A DNA stretch of 37,519 bases from a virus: positions 1 through 37,519 of IMG/VR virus record IMGVR_UViG_3300028298_000015. One strand, 5' to 3'. Position numbers and translations under genes: made by a program. The notes beneath the pieces were generated by a model, which did not search any database, was not told the DNA's origin, and saw only the letters and a list, made by a program, of their open reading frames with translations. This document shows, piece by piece, positions 27,132-36,084 of the stretch. Positions within the stretch are counted from its first letter, which is position 1. The number at the start of each line of letters is the position of its first letter.

Positions 27132-29282
27132 ATGGGACTCATTCGCCAGGGGCTGGAATATATACAGCGATTGCGCGGTTTTTGGGGTGGCGGTGCGGAC
27201 GCCGGCCTTGACCTGGTAGTGCGCCAGGCCGACGCCCCTGCCCTTGCCTCTCCCAATTTCGGCGCCATTGAACAAATGTTCATGGCGGGGTCATTTAGCC
27301 TGTTAAATCTCCGGCCCGGCGTGACAAAACCCTATGCTCAGCACGTCTGGGTCTATGCCTGCGTCAATGCCATCGCCCAGAACATCGCCGGAGTTCCCCT
27401 AAACTTCTACGCCGGAACCAAGAAAAATAAGCGCCTGGTGGAATCCGCCCCCATAGTCAAGCTCTTTGAAACCCCGAACCCCATGATGAGCGGATACCAA
27501 CTCATTGAGGCCACCATGATTTTCCTGGGGATTACCGGGGAGGCATTCTACATCCTGGACCGGCCCAATATCACCGCCGTCCCCAAAGAAATCTGGACCT
27601 TTCACCCCAACCGATTTGAGCATGTGCCGGCAGCGAACGGCGGCACCCGGGGGTGGATTTACCGGAAAGGCGGACAGCGAATCCCCCTAGAACCGCATGA
27701 GGTCGTGTTCTTCCGGTATCCGAATCCTTACGATGATTACCGGGGCCTCTCGCCGGTGTCAGTTGCCTCCCTGGGAATTGAGCAGGATTACCACGCCGCA
27801 CAATACAATGCCAATTTTTTCAAGAACGGGGCACAGCTTGGCGGCTTCCTTGAATCCGAAGAAAATTTAAGCCAGGAAGAGTTTGATCGGGTCCTGGCGC
27901 AGTTCAACGACCGCCACCAGGGCGTGAGCAAGGCTCATCAGATCGGGCTCCTGGAGGGCGGGCTCAAATACAAGGAAGCTGGTCTGTCTCAGCGTGACAT
28001 GGATTTCCTGGAGGGCCGGAAGTACAACCGGGAAGAGATCTGCGGCGGGGTCTATAAGGTCCCCATAGGCGAACTGGGCCTCAATGAAGATGTTGGCTCA
28101 GAAGCGCGGGAAAAGGTGCGCCGGAAACAATTTTGGGAAACGACTCTCGACCCCAAAATGACCTTGATCGAACTTATCCTGTGGAGCCAGTTGTGCCGGG
28201 GGTTAACCGGCCCGGAGGTCTGGCCGGAGTTTGACCGCAAATCCATCCCGGCCCTGCAAGAAGACCGTGAACTCCTCCTGGGGCAGGCTGAAAAACTTTG
28301 GGCCATGGGCTACCCGGCCAATGTGGTCAATGAATATCTGGACCTGGGCTTGCCTAAAGTTGAAGGCGGCGATACCGGATATATCCCCTTCAACCTGCAA
28401 CCGGTGGGCGACGCTGCCGCTCTCCCGGCCACCGAACCTCAAAAAGCTACGGTCATATCGATTCAGGATGTGCCGCCTAAATCCCTGCCTGCCCCGGCCA
28501 TAGCCAAGCGTGACCCCAAAAGCTATTGGCTCAACTTTAATAAGCTGCGCACGGCCATGGAAGAGAAGTTCCACAGCAAAATCAAGCGGTACTTCTATGA
28601 GCAGCGCAAGGTCCAGTTGCAGCTTCTGGCCGACAGACTGGGCGGTGATGATAAGACCGTGAGCGCCGTCAAGAAAGAATTTGTCGATGACCTCTTATTC
28701 GACCTCCAGGAGGCCAACGAAAAATTGCAGAAGATGTCCTGGAACTTCTGGCTGAATGCAGGGCAGGAGGCGGGGCAGGCCATCTACACTGAGCTTGGGT
28801 TCGATTTATCCGAGTTTGTCATCCAGGACAGCGCCGCTATTGATGTGCTCAAGGACAAGCTCATCAAGGTGGTGGAGATCAATGACATTACCCGGGACAA
28901 GCTGAGAGAAACCCTTTCTGAGGGTCTGTCGCAAGTCGAATCAGTGAGCCTGCTACAGGACCGGGTCCGGGAGGTCTTCAACTCCTATGAGCACCCCGCC
29001 CACGGCTCATTCTCCCGCAGCCTGACCATAGCCCGAACGGAAACTGGTCAGGCCATGGCAACGGCCCGGGATGCCGCCATGGATCAGTTGAAGGTGGAGA
29101 AAATCGAGTGGGGCACGGCGGGAGATGGGAATGTAAGAAATTCCCATATTGCCCAATCCGGCATGGTGATTAAAAGAGGCGAAACCTTCCCGAACGGCTG
29201 CCGGTATCCCTGCGATCCGGCGGGGGCGGCTGGCGAAGTTATCAACTGCCGGTGTGTCGGGATTCCTGTGCTGGGGGATTGA
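27132..29282 (+). CDS. Portal protein fused to MuF-like head morphogenesis domain
   Basis: 716 aa from ATG 27132 (another ATG at 27084 would add 16 residues; neither has a good SD). The HK97-type portal part has KPYAQHVWVYACVNAIAQNI, LEPHEVVFFRYPNPYDDYRG and AAQYNANFFKNGAQLGGFL. From about residue 455 a new helical region leads to a MuF/SPP1 gp7 domain: SLTIARTETGQAMATARDAA, then GTAGDGNVRNSH and CRCVGIPVL at the end. The dodecamer forms the packaging channel; the MuF part usually enters the prohead. The fusion is known in some phages. Confidence 0.9.
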   Translation: MGLIRQGLEYIQRLRGFWGGGADAGLDLVVRQADAPALASPNFGAIEQMFMAGSFSLLNLRPGVTKPYAQHVWVYACVNAIAQNIAGVPLNFYAGTKKNKRLVESAPIVKLFETPNPMMSGYQLIEATMIFLGITGEAFYILDRPNITAVPKEIWTFHPNRFEHVPAANGGTRGWIYRKGGQRIPLEPHEVVFFRYPNPYDDYRGLSPVSVASLGIEQDYHAAQYNANFFKNGAQLGGFLESEENLSQEEFDRVLAQFNDRHQGVSKAHQIGLLEGGLKYKEAGLSQRDMDFLEGRKYNREEICGGVYKVPIGELGLNEDVGSEAREKVRRKQFWETTLDPKMTLIELILWSQLCRGLTGPEVWPEFDRKSIPALQEDRELLLGQAEKLWAMGYPANVVNEYLDLGLPKVEGGDTGYIPFNLQPVGDAAALPATEPQKATVISIQDVPPKSLPAPAIAKRDPKSYWLNFNKLRTAMEEKFHSKIKRYFYEQRKVQLQLLADRLGGDDKTVSAVKKEFVDDLLFDLQEANEKLQKMSWNFWLNAGQEAGQAIYTELGFDLSEFVIQDSAAIDVLKDKLIKVVEINDITRDKLRETLSEGLSQVESVSLLQDRVREVFNSYEHPAHGSFSRSLTIARTETGQAMATARDAAMDQLKVEKIEWGTAGDGNVRNSHIAQSGMVIKRGETFPNGCRYPCDPAGAAGEVINCRCVGIPVLGD

Positions 29283-29286
29283 GGCC

Positions 29287-29565
29287 ATGCCGGTAAAACT
29301 CGGAATCCGATTCTCACCCCACCTCCTGGCGGAACTAGTGCGCATCGGGGCCAAGGTCAGCGGGGAACATGGGTTTGCCGCCCGGCTGACAGACAAGGGT
29401 GTCCCTGAGAACTTCAAGCTGCTCAATAGCGGCGTGGACCGGGAGACCGGGGAGTTTTTTCTGGTCTTTAGCGAAGGCGGCCAGAAGTCCCCCGATCCGG
29501 TGCAATGGCAGGCCCCGGTTTACGAAAAGGAAAATAAGGAGGCAAGTGATGGCCCTACTACATAA
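29287..29565 (+). CDS. Small hypothetical protein between portal and protease
   Basis: 92 aa; GAGG lies 2 nt before ATG 29287. Contains KLGIRFSPHLLAELVRIGAKV and a beta-rich stretch (GEFFLVFSEGGQKSP). Overlaps the protease start by 17 nt. Probably a minor head assembly factor; unknown. Confidence 0.55.
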   Translation: MPVKLGIRFSPHLLAELVRIGAKVSGEHGFAARLTDKGVPENFKLLNSGVDRETGEFFLVFSEGGQKSPDPVQWQAPVYEKENKEASDGPTT

Positions 29566-30568
29566 AGCCTTAGATTTCCAGGTCCGGCAGGTAGGCACCC
29601 CTGATGATCGCGTTCTTGAGTTCATCGGCTCCACCGCCGACGTGGACCGCTACGGCGACATCATTGAGGTGGAAGGCTGGGATCTGAAGCACTACCTGAA
29701 AAATCCTCAATTCCTGTGGGCGCATAACTACAGCGTCCCCCCGGTGGGCACGACCCGGAAGGTAACCAAGGCCGACGGCGCCCTGGCTTTCCAGGTCTAC
29801 TTTCCCAAGGATGAGGAAATTAATGTCGCCGGCTGGCCCACGCACGTTCCCACGCCCGAGACAGTCTACCGTCTTTATCTGGGCGGGTTCCTCCGGGCTA
29901 CCTCCGTAGGCTTCCAGGGGCTCGAATGGGAGCCAATCTTGGGCGAAGCGGATGAACAGGGATACCGGCCCCGGACTGGCACTAAATATTTAAAACAGGA
30001 CCTTTACGAACTCTCCGCGGTCCCTGTCCCCGCTAACCCCTACGCCCTGATGAATGCGGTGCAGAAGGGGGTTATCCAGGAAGAGCAGGCGCGGCTTTTT
30101 CAGCCCCAGGAGGGTGAAGAAAGAACTGGGGAAGACCTTATTGCTGACCTCCGCAAAAAGGTTAGCGATCTGGAAGCCGAACTCACCGCAGCCAGAGCCA
30201 TAGTTGCCCCGGTGAAATTCGATCTGGTTATCTCGGAAGATCAATTAGAAGCGATCCGGCAGGATGCGATCAAGGTCTTTCATGAGCAGTTCAAGGTGAC
30301 AGTTGACACCAAAGCCGGGGCCGTCCTCAGCGCCAAAAACAAGACGGCCTTGAAAAATGCCCAGGCCATGATCCAGCAAGTCCTGGACGCGGCCGAGCCC
30401 GCCGATGATGAGGGCAAGGCGGCTACCCCTACCCCGAGTATCTATTCTCTCGCGTTAAACCCCGGCGAAGAGCCTGAGGGGGGGAGACAAGCGGGGGGAT
30501 CATTGGATATGGCGGAAATCATGCACCTCACCAAAGAACTGAAGCAATCACCCTGCCTGGCCAAGTAA
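29549..30568 (+). CDS. HK97-type prohead protease (S78), extended C-terminus
   Basis: 339 aa from ATG 29549 (AAGGAGG SD). Protease core: DVDRYGDIIEVEGWDL, LWAHNYSVPPVG with the catalytic His, and FLRATSVGFQGLEW with the catalytic Ser, then YELSAVPVPANPYAL. The family is about 200 aa; here ~150 extra residues with a coiled coil (DLIADLRKKVSDLEAELTAA) could serve as a scaffold. It matures the capsid by cutting the delta domain. Confidence 0.9.
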   Translation: MALLHKALDFQVRQVGTPDDRVLEFIGSTADVDRYGDIIEVEGWDLKHYLKNPQFLWAHNYSVPPVGTTRKVTKADGALAFQVYFPKDEEINVAGWPTHVPTPETVYRLYLGGFLRATSVGFQGLEWEPILGEADEQGYRPRTGTKYLKQDLYELSAVPVPANPYALMNAVQKGVIQEEQARLFQPQEGEERTGEDLIADLRKKVSDLEAELTAARAIVAPVKFDLVISEDQLEAIRQDAIKVFHEQFKVTVDTKAGAVLSAKNKTALKNAQAMIQQVLDAAEPADDEGKAATPTPSIYSLALNPGEEPEGGRQAGGSLDMAEIMHLTKELKQSPCLAK

Positions 30569-30586
30569 CCGGGCAAAGGAGCGAAT

Positions 30587-31852
30587 ATGCCTGACACCAA
30601 CGTTGCTCAAGAAATCAAAACCATGCTGGAGGAGGTTAAGGGCCAGCTCGAAACCAAAACCGAGGACGGCCAGGCCATCAAATTGCTCGACCTCTTCAAG
30701 ATGTTCCCGGCGCTCCAGGAGAAACATAGCTCCCTGGAAAAGCGCCTGGAAGAGTTCGAGAAGCAGGCCAAGAGTCGCAAGTGGGCGGGAATCCCTGGGC
30801 TCGAACTGGACGCTGATCAATTCTCCATCCTGCGGGCGCTGCCCTACATCAAAAACAACGTCCCCATGGACAACTGGAAGAACGCCGGGTTTGAGGCCGA
30901 CGTGTTCCGGCAGACGGCGCAACAGCGTACCATGTCCACCACGGACGACGCGACCGGCGGCTATCTGGTCCCGGCTCAGGCCATGCCCGACTTCATCGAA
31001 ATGTACCGGGCCGAGGCGGTCTGCGTGCGCATGGGGGCCCGGGTCCTCTCCGGCCTCACAGGGAGCCCGGTGACCTTCGTCAAGCAGACCGGCGGATGCA
31101 CCGCCTACTGGGTAGGTGAGGGCGCCGCCATTACCCCGTCTGACCTGGGGACGGGTCTGATCAAGATGGTCCCCAAGAAGCTGGCGGGCCTGACCTATAT
31201 CAACAACGAACTGATCCGCCGCGGGTCCCCGTCGGCAGAGGCCCTGGTGCGCCAGGACTTTGCTATGGCACTGGGCCTGGCCCTGGATTTGGCCATTCTC
31301 CGCGGCTCCGGTTCGGAAAACCAGCCCTTGGGTATCGCCAACACGACCGGGATCAATACCGTCACCCTGGGCACCGGGGCGGGCGCGGTTCCCGATTGGG
31401 TCAACCCCTGGCCGCAGATGCGGTATGAGCTGGCGGTGGACAATGCCCTGCGCGGCAAGCTGGGGTTCGTGTTTCACCCGGCCATCTCCAATGTGCTGCG
31501 GAAGCTACGGAACCCGTATTTCTCCGGGGATACCGGCGGTGAATACCCGCTCCTGCCCTTGACCGACCCCCAGATCGGCGCGGCCATCGGCTACCCCTTC
31601 GCAGAGTCCACGCAACTCCCGATCAATCTGAGTGGTGGCGGGTCCACCAATATGACCGAGATTTATTTCGGTAACTGGCTGGAAGTGCTGATCGGCGAAT
31701 GGATGGGGTTCGAGATCATGGCCTCCAACGTGGCCGGGACCGCCTTCGCCACTGACCAGACTTGGGTGCGGATTCTCACCGAAGTTGACACGGCGTTGCG
31801 ACACGCTGAGAGCATGTGCCTCTGCAATACCGCCCGGATCGCCGCCAGCTAA
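30587..31852 (+). CDS. Major capsid protein, HK97 fold
   Basis: 421 aa. The N-terminal ~100 residues are a coiled-coil delta-like domain (IKTMLEEVKGQLETKTEDGQ, LEKRLEEFEKQAKSRKW). The HK97 core follows: TTDDATGGYLVPAQAMPDFI, GSPVTFVKQTGGCTAYWVGE, LAGLTYINNELIRRGSPSAE, AILRGSGSENQPLGIANT. Order portal-protease-capsid is the standard HK97 module. Confidence 0.95.
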   Translation: MPDTNVAQEIKTMLEEVKGQLETKTEDGQAIKLLDLFKMFPALQEKHSSLEKRLEEFEKQAKSRKWAGIPGLELDADQFSILRALPYIKNNVPMDNWKNAGFEADVFRQTAQQRTMSTTDDATGGYLVPAQAMPDFIEMYRAEAVCVRMGARVLSGLTGSPVTFVKQTGGCTAYWVGEGAAITPSDLGTGLIKMVPKKLAGLTYINNELIRRGSPSAEALVRQDFAMALGLALDLAILRGSGSENQPLGIANTTGINTVTLGTGAGAVPDWVNPWPQMRYELAVDNALRGKLGFVFHPAISNVLRKLRNPYFSGDTGGEYPLLPLTDPQIGAAIGYPFAESTQLPINLSGGGSTNMTEIYFGNWLEVLIGEWMGFEIMASNVAGTAFATDQTWVRILTEVDTALRHAESMCLCNTARIAAS

Positions 31853-31870
31853 ACCCTGAACCCTGACATG

Positions 31871-31898
31871 GGGGCCAGGGTCTGAGGGTTCTGGCCCC
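31871..31898 (+). other. Intergenic hairpin GGGGCCAG/CTGGCCCC after capsid gene
   Basis: An 8-bp perfect stem with a 12-nt loop between capsid and the next SD (AAGGAG). Same stem sequence as 5797-5818 in the early operon. No U-tract follows; it may tune or process the late message. Confidence 0.6.
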
Positions 31899-31919
31899 GT
31901 TACCATAAGGAGAATTGAC

Positions 31920-32336
31920 ATGCCGAAAGGAACTGCTTCTCAGGAAATGGTTGCCAAGGTACTTCTTACCCCCGTTGCCCAGACTGCCGGGACCGCTACC
32001 GGCACCGGAATTGACTGCCGGGGCTATGACGAGGCCCTGATTATTCTGGCTCTGGGGGTTATCCCCAGCAACGGGACTGTTGACGTTCACATCGAGGAGT
32101 CCGATGCTTTGGGGTCCGGGTATGCGGACATTACCGACGCGGATTTTGCACAGAAGGTTGCGGGCACTGGCGCCCTGACCTACGTTGGCCGTATCAATCT
32201 GCGGGGCCGGAAACGCTATATCCGGGCCATTAACGTTGTGGCTAACCAGACCGTCCCCATGAGCGCGGTGGCGGTTCTTTCCCAGGCACAGATTAACCCG
32301 GTTACTCAGGTCAACGACGTAGAGTTCAGCGTCTAA
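31920..32336 (+). CDS. Head decoration-like protein
   Basis: 138 aa; SD AAGGAG. Beta-rich, Gly/Ala/Thr-rich with few charges (VAQTAGTATGTGIDCRGYDE, RINLRGRKRYIRAINVVANQ). Directly downstream of the major capsid, where decoration or head-fibre proteins normally lie. No family name can be assigned with certainty. It is one candidate target of the following glycosyltransferases. Confidence 0.65.
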   Translation: MPKGTASQEMVAKVLLTPVAQTAGTATGTGIDCRGYDEALIILALGVIPSNGTVDVHIEESDALGSGYADITDADFAQKVAGTGALTYVGRINLRGRKRYIRAINVVANQTVPMSAVAVLSQAQINPVTQVNDVEFSV

Positions 32337-32348
32337 AACAGGAGAAAC

Positions 32349-33227
32349 ATGGAAGCAACGGTTTACCAGGTGAAGCCAGGCTATACGATCCATCTCCCAT
32401 GCCAGCGTGTTTTGGGGGGCGGGGACCTCTTAGAGAATCCATCACCCGGCCTAGTGCGGGATAATGCTTGGAAACTGACCCTGGTAAGCCCCGTTGTCAC
32501 TCCCTCCCCTACCCCCCTTCCGGTCCCTCAAAAGCCGGAAGGGGTCTCTATTGTCATCCCGGCATGGAAGGCGGCTGATTTTCTCCAGGAATGCCTTGAC
32601 TCCCTGGTGGCTCAAAGTCACTTCGCCGGGGGAGCCAAGTACGAAATCCTCCTGGGGATTGACGCCTGTAAGTCTTCCAGGCGCCGGGCGCTCAAAATAT
32701 TGCGGGACTATGAAAATCTGCGGGTCTTTTGGTTCGATCAGAATTATGGCCCGTACCTGGTCAAGAACAGCCTGGCGGCCAAGGCGAAGCATGACCTCAT
32801 CCTCTTTTTCGATGCTGATGACACGGCTGAGCCGGGGATGGTCACCGCCTTATTAGAACTAAATCAGGGCCGGTTTGATGTCGCGGTCTACATGATGGGC
32901 GAGGATTCTAAGGGCAATGTCAAGCAAGCCTGCGGGGTCTTTCTCATCGGGCGGAAAAAGTTTTTAGCGGTCGGCGGGTTCATGCCCTGGCGGTGCGCGG
33001 CGGATACCGAATTTTTAAAGCGTCTGCCAGCCGCCGAAATCGGTCATCGGTGCGGCCAAGAGATATTGATGCGGCGCCGGGTCCACGATAACCAGCTCAC
33101 CGTGAAAGCCGATACCGGGTTCGGCTCGGAACTGCGGGCCTGCTATATGAAGCAAATCCGGCAGATAGTCAGGCTGGGGATAGCTAATATCGGATTGGTC
33201 ACGGCCAAATGTGAGGAGATGAATTGA
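32349..33227 (+). CDS. GT2 glycosyltransferase with N-terminal phage-structural-like domain
   Basis: 292 aa. Residues 1-50 (YQVKPGYTIHLPCQRVLGGG ... SPGLVRDNAWKL) resemble small phage proteins of the type found next to capsid genes. A proline-rich linker (VVTPSPTPLPVPQKP) follows, then a family 2 GT-A fold: GVSIVIPAWKAADFLQECLD, then DLILFFDADDTAEPG with the DxD-type metal motif. It should transfer a nucleotide-sugar moiety. The fusion suggests tethering to the head or assembly intermediate (inference). Overlaps the next gene by 4 nt. Confidence 0.8.
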   Translation: MEATVYQVKPGYTIHLPCQRVLGGGDLLENPSPGLVRDNAWKLTLVSPVVTPSPTPLPVPQKPEGVSIVIPAWKAADFLQECLDSLVAQSHFAGGAKYEILLGIDACKSSRRRALKILRDYENLRVFWFDQNYGPYLVKNSLAAKAKHDLILFFDADDTAEPGMVTALLELNQGRFDVAVYMMGEDSKGNVKQACGVFLIGRKKFLAVGGFMPWRCAADTEFLKRLPAAEIGHRCGQEILMRRRVHDNQLTVKADTGFGSELRACYMKQIRQIVRLGIANIGLVTAKCEEMN

Positions 33228-33880
33228 TCCACCATGTCATTACTCGCATGGCTTTCAAGCCGGAAGATCCGCAATGGGAATGGCGGCTGGCCTTCTACCG
33301 GAGCATGGTGCTTCCGCGGTTCCTGCGCCAGACAGACCAGAACTTTGAAATCTGGCTGCGGTGCTATCCGGCGCATAATGAGGTCGTGGATGCGCTACAC
33401 CCGAAAGTACATCCATATCAGGGGTACGGAATTGAGGATGAGATTATGGGGATCGCCAAGACCTGTCAGAACCATAATATCCCCCGCTCTCATATCCAGA
33501 CTCGGGTTGATTGTGACGACCTGGTAAGCCCCGACTTTATTTCCCGGATTCATGCGGAGGTATCCCGGCAGCCGGACAAACCCTTGATAATTAGCTTTCA
33601 GCCCTGGAAACTGGACCTCTACACCTTGACCCGGTATCGCATGGGCCAACGTTATCATGAGCAGAGCACATCTATGTTTCTGGCGCTTTATCAGCCGGAC
33701 ATTGAAGGGGGGAATTACTGGAATATCTACTACTCTAAGCATGGCCACCTTGCCAAAGAATTAGGAGAACCTGTCCGGGTCGTCACGATCCCGGAGGGGT
33801 ATTGCGACATGGTAATCCACGACAAAAACATGGCCACGAGTATTTTGAACGGGGACAAGGCTTTGGAGGTGCTAAATTGA
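33224..33880 (+). CDS. Rhamnosyltransferase-like glycosyltransferase
   Basis: 218 aa, ATGA overlap. HHVITRMAFKPEDPQWEWRL, FYRSMVLPRFLRQTDQNFEI and HIQTRVDCDDLVSPDFI match putative phage/bacterial rhamnosyl-transferase proteins (PF11316-like), with DCDD as the DxD element. Likely GT-A fold and cytoplasmic. It continues the glycosylation cassette; the sugar identity is not determinable from sequence. Confidence 0.7.
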   Translation: MIHHVITRMAFKPEDPQWEWRLAFYRSMVLPRFLRQTDQNFEIWLRCYPAHNEVVDALHPKVHPYQGYGIEDEIMGIAKTCQNHNIPRSHIQTRVDCDDLVSPDFISRIHAEVSRQPDKPLIISFQPWKLDLYTLTRYRMGQRYHEQSTSMFLALYQPDIEGGNYWNIYYSKHGHLAKELGEPVRVVTIPEGYCDMVIHDKNMATSILNGDKALEVLN

Positions 33881-34785
33881 CGATCCGGGTCAAATACATC
33901 GGGGGCGCTTATAAGGGCTTTGGCGAGAAGTGGGGGGGCACCTGCGCCACCAACTATGCGCTCGTCGCGGCCTTGGGCCTACACCCTGAGTTTCTCTTAA
34001 AGGCCCGCTTCCGGCATCATTTCTCCTCGCCTGGCGCAATTTCAGATTTCCTGGCCGATGCAGACCTTACCCATGTTGACGACACCAGGATCATAACCGT
34101 CATGCATGGGGCCGGGATGGCCCCCCCGGACGTTATCGGGCCGATCACCCGGTCACCCCTGAAAAGCTACGGCGGGTGGAAAGCTACATACGGCCGGGAG
34201 TGGTTTTACCGGGCGACGGTTGTCCGGTTGAACTATTTCGAAGAGCCAGAAGATCGGGGCCTCGTGTGCCTGATCCGGCATGGGGTGGACACGGGCAAAC
34301 TGCGGCCTGGGAAAGCTGGTCCGCGGTGCTTCGTTTTGTGGGCCGGCGACAAGGGCCGTTGGGCCAAGCATTACCCTCTCATGGAAAAGATTATGCAGGA
34401 CTTCCCCCTGCCCCCGGGGTTCGAGTTCAAGATTTTGTCTGACTACCGGGTTCAAGACTACTGGACCGTCCTGGATGAAACGGCGGTCCTGGTGAACACC
34501 AGCCGAAACGAGTCATTCTGCGCCGCGGCATTTGAGGCCATGGCTAAGGGTGTCCCGGTTATCTGGCGCCAGGGGCTCCAGGGCGGCGTCCATGAGGCGG
34601 CGGGAGTGAGGGTGGACTATGAGGCCGGGGCTTACCGGGCGGCTATCCTGGAGGCCCTGAGCGGCGAGAACTACCTGATTCAGGGACAGGCTGCACGGGA
34701 ATACTGCGAAGCCCACGCCTCCCTGAAAGTCATGGGCGAGGACCTGGCGGCGGTTTACTGGGACGTTCTGGAGGCCAAGCCATGA
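33877..34785 (+). CDS. GT4-like (GT-B) glycosyltransferase
   Basis: 302 aa, starting TTG 33877 in a TTGA overlap after GGAGG (7-nt spacing). The C-terminal Rossmann half carries the family 1/4 donor-site signature: VLVNTSRNESFCAAAFEAMA, KGVPVIWRQGLQGGVHEAAG. The N-terminus has a glycine-rich loop (YIGGAYKGFGEKWGG). Third enzyme of the cassette. Confidence 0.8.
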   Translation: MTIRVKYIGGAYKGFGEKWGGTCATNYALVAALGLHPEFLLKARFRHHFSSPGAISDFLADADLTHVDDTRIITVMHGAGMAPPDVIGPITRSPLKSYGGWKATYGREWFYRATVVRLNYFEEPEDRGLVCLIRHGVDTGKLRPGKAGPRCFVLWAGDKGRWAKHYPLMEKIMQDFPLPPGFEFKILSDYRVQDYWTVLDETAVLVNTSRNESFCAAAFEAMAKGVPVIWRQGLQGGVHEAAGVRVDYEAGAYRAAILEALSGENYLIQGQAAREYCEAHASLKVMGEDLAAVYWDVLEAKP

Positions 34786-35390
34786 CCCGTAGCTTCGTCA
34801 AAGAGTTTTTCGACAACAAGCCCCTGGACGGCCTCAAGATAACCATCACCGGGGACTGGTCTGAGAAGAACGTGAACTACCACTTGGGCCTGCTCAAGCC
34901 GCCCCCCAAGGCCCGGAAGTTACTGGAAATCGGTTGCGGCCTGGGGCGCCTGCTTATCCCCCTGTATGATCGGGGAGCGGAGCACTGCATCGGGGTTGAT
35001 GCAAGCCAGGCCATGGTTGACGCGGGCCAGGAGTTTATCAAGGGCCGCAACATCCAAATGCTCCACTATGACGGGACCGGGATCATCGGGCTGCCTTTGG
35101 ACAACTATTTCGATTGGGTGTTCTCCATCATCACTTTTCAGCACATCCCGGATACCGAGACGGTGAAGCGGTATCTCGAAGAGGCGCACCGGCTCTTGAA
35201 GCATTGGGGCGGTCTGACTTTTCAGATCCTTTCCCATGATGTGAAGCCGGGCCGGGAGTTGTGGACTTATCATGACCGGCAGGTCCTGCAAGATCATCTG
35301 GATGATCTGGGGTTCAAGGGCCAATGGGAAGAGGCCGGAGTCTGGGCTATCTACCGGGGGCGGAAATGGCGCAAGAAGAAAATGATTTGA
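34782..35390 (+). CDS. Class I SAM-dependent methyltransferase
   Basis: 202 aa, ATGA overlap with the GT4 gene. Motif I LLEIGCGLGRLLIPLY, motif II CIGVDASQAM, motif IV DWVFSIITFQHIP, then LKHWGGLTFQILSH, the small-molecule/sugar methyltransferase pattern of UbiE-like enzymes. Placement suggests it caps or modifies the transferred sugar. The last ~20 residues are basic and overlap the next small gene. Confidence 0.85.
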   Translation: MTRSFVKEFFDNKPLDGLKITITGDWSEKNVNYHLGLLKPPPKARKLLEIGCGLGRLLIPLYDRGAEHCIGVDASQAMVDAGQEFIKGRNIQMLHYDGTGIIGLPLDNYFDWVFSIITFQHIPDTETVKRYLEEAHRLLKHWGGLTFQILSHDVKPGRELWTYHDRQVLQDHLDDLGFKGQWEEAGVWAIYRGRKWRKKKMI

Positions 35391-35479
35391 GCCAGAAGGA
35401 TGAGCAGAAACAGGAGCGGAAGGCCCCGGATAAACCGCCCCGGGATCGCATGATTAAGGAACCGCCGGAGAGGAAATAA
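35366..35479 (+). CDS. 37-aa highly charged peptide
   Basis: Starts inside the methyltransferase 3' end: MAQEENDLSQKDEQKQERKA then PDKPPRDRMIKEPPERK. TAATG overlap with the connector gene. Low complexity, disordered. Overlaps on both sides support expression; role unknown, possibly only coupling. Confidence 0.5.
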   Translation: MAQEENDLSQKDEQKQERKAPDKPPRDRMIKEPPERK

Positions 35480-36084
35480 TGGACCTGACCACCATCGAAA
35501 ATGTGCAGCAGCTCCTAGGCGAAACCGAAGCCCTGGATGCCGATGTGCAGGCGCAACTTGAGGCCAAGATCACCGAACTCTCGGCCCGGGCCGCACGGTT
35601 TTGCAACCGTGAGTTTGAACGGGTGGAGCGGGTGTCCTATCACGACGGTGGGGGCCGGTTCCTCTTCTTGACCGAAATGCCGGTGTCCGAAATCGCTGAG
35701 ATTCTTTATTCCTATACCTGGGAATGGGATGCGGCTACCGAGTATGGCACCTCCGATTATGCCCTGGTGAACGCTAAGGCCGGAATGATCGGGTACAAGG
35801 GCGGCGGGTGCTGGCCGGCAGGGGTCAAGGCTTACCGGGTGACTTACACCGGCGGCTACGATCCTCCCGAAGGCGATAACTTCTCGGCTGCTGATTACGT
35901 CCCCATCCCGGCGGACCTGGAAGGCGCTATTTGCCAGCAGGTGGTTTACGAATGGCGCCGGCGCAATGACCCCGGCCTGAGCGCCGTCTCCCTCCCGGAT
36001 GGCACGATCAACAAGATGCAGGTGGGCGAGTGGCTGGAGTCGGTGAAGGCTACCCTTAACCGTTACCGCGTGAGGCCTGGGTAA
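35479..36084 (+). CDS. Head-tail connector, gp6-like
   Basis: 201 aa. Gp6/gp15-type adaptor pattern: TIENVQQLLGETEALDADVQ, ARAARFCNREFERVERVSYH, AYRVTYTGGYDPPE, ADLEGAICQQVVYEWRRRND. It should form a ring under the portal. Overlaps the next start (ATGG shared base). Confidence 0.85.
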   Translation: MDLTTIENVQQLLGETEALDADVQAQLEAKITELSARAARFCNREFERVERVSYHDGGGRFLFLTEMPVSEIAEILYSYTWEWDAATEYGTSDYALVNAKAGMIGYKGGGCWPAGVKAYRVTYTGGYDPPEGDNFSAADYVPIPADLEGAICQQVVYEWRRRNDPGLSAVSLPDGTINKMQVGEWLESVKATLNRYRVRPG

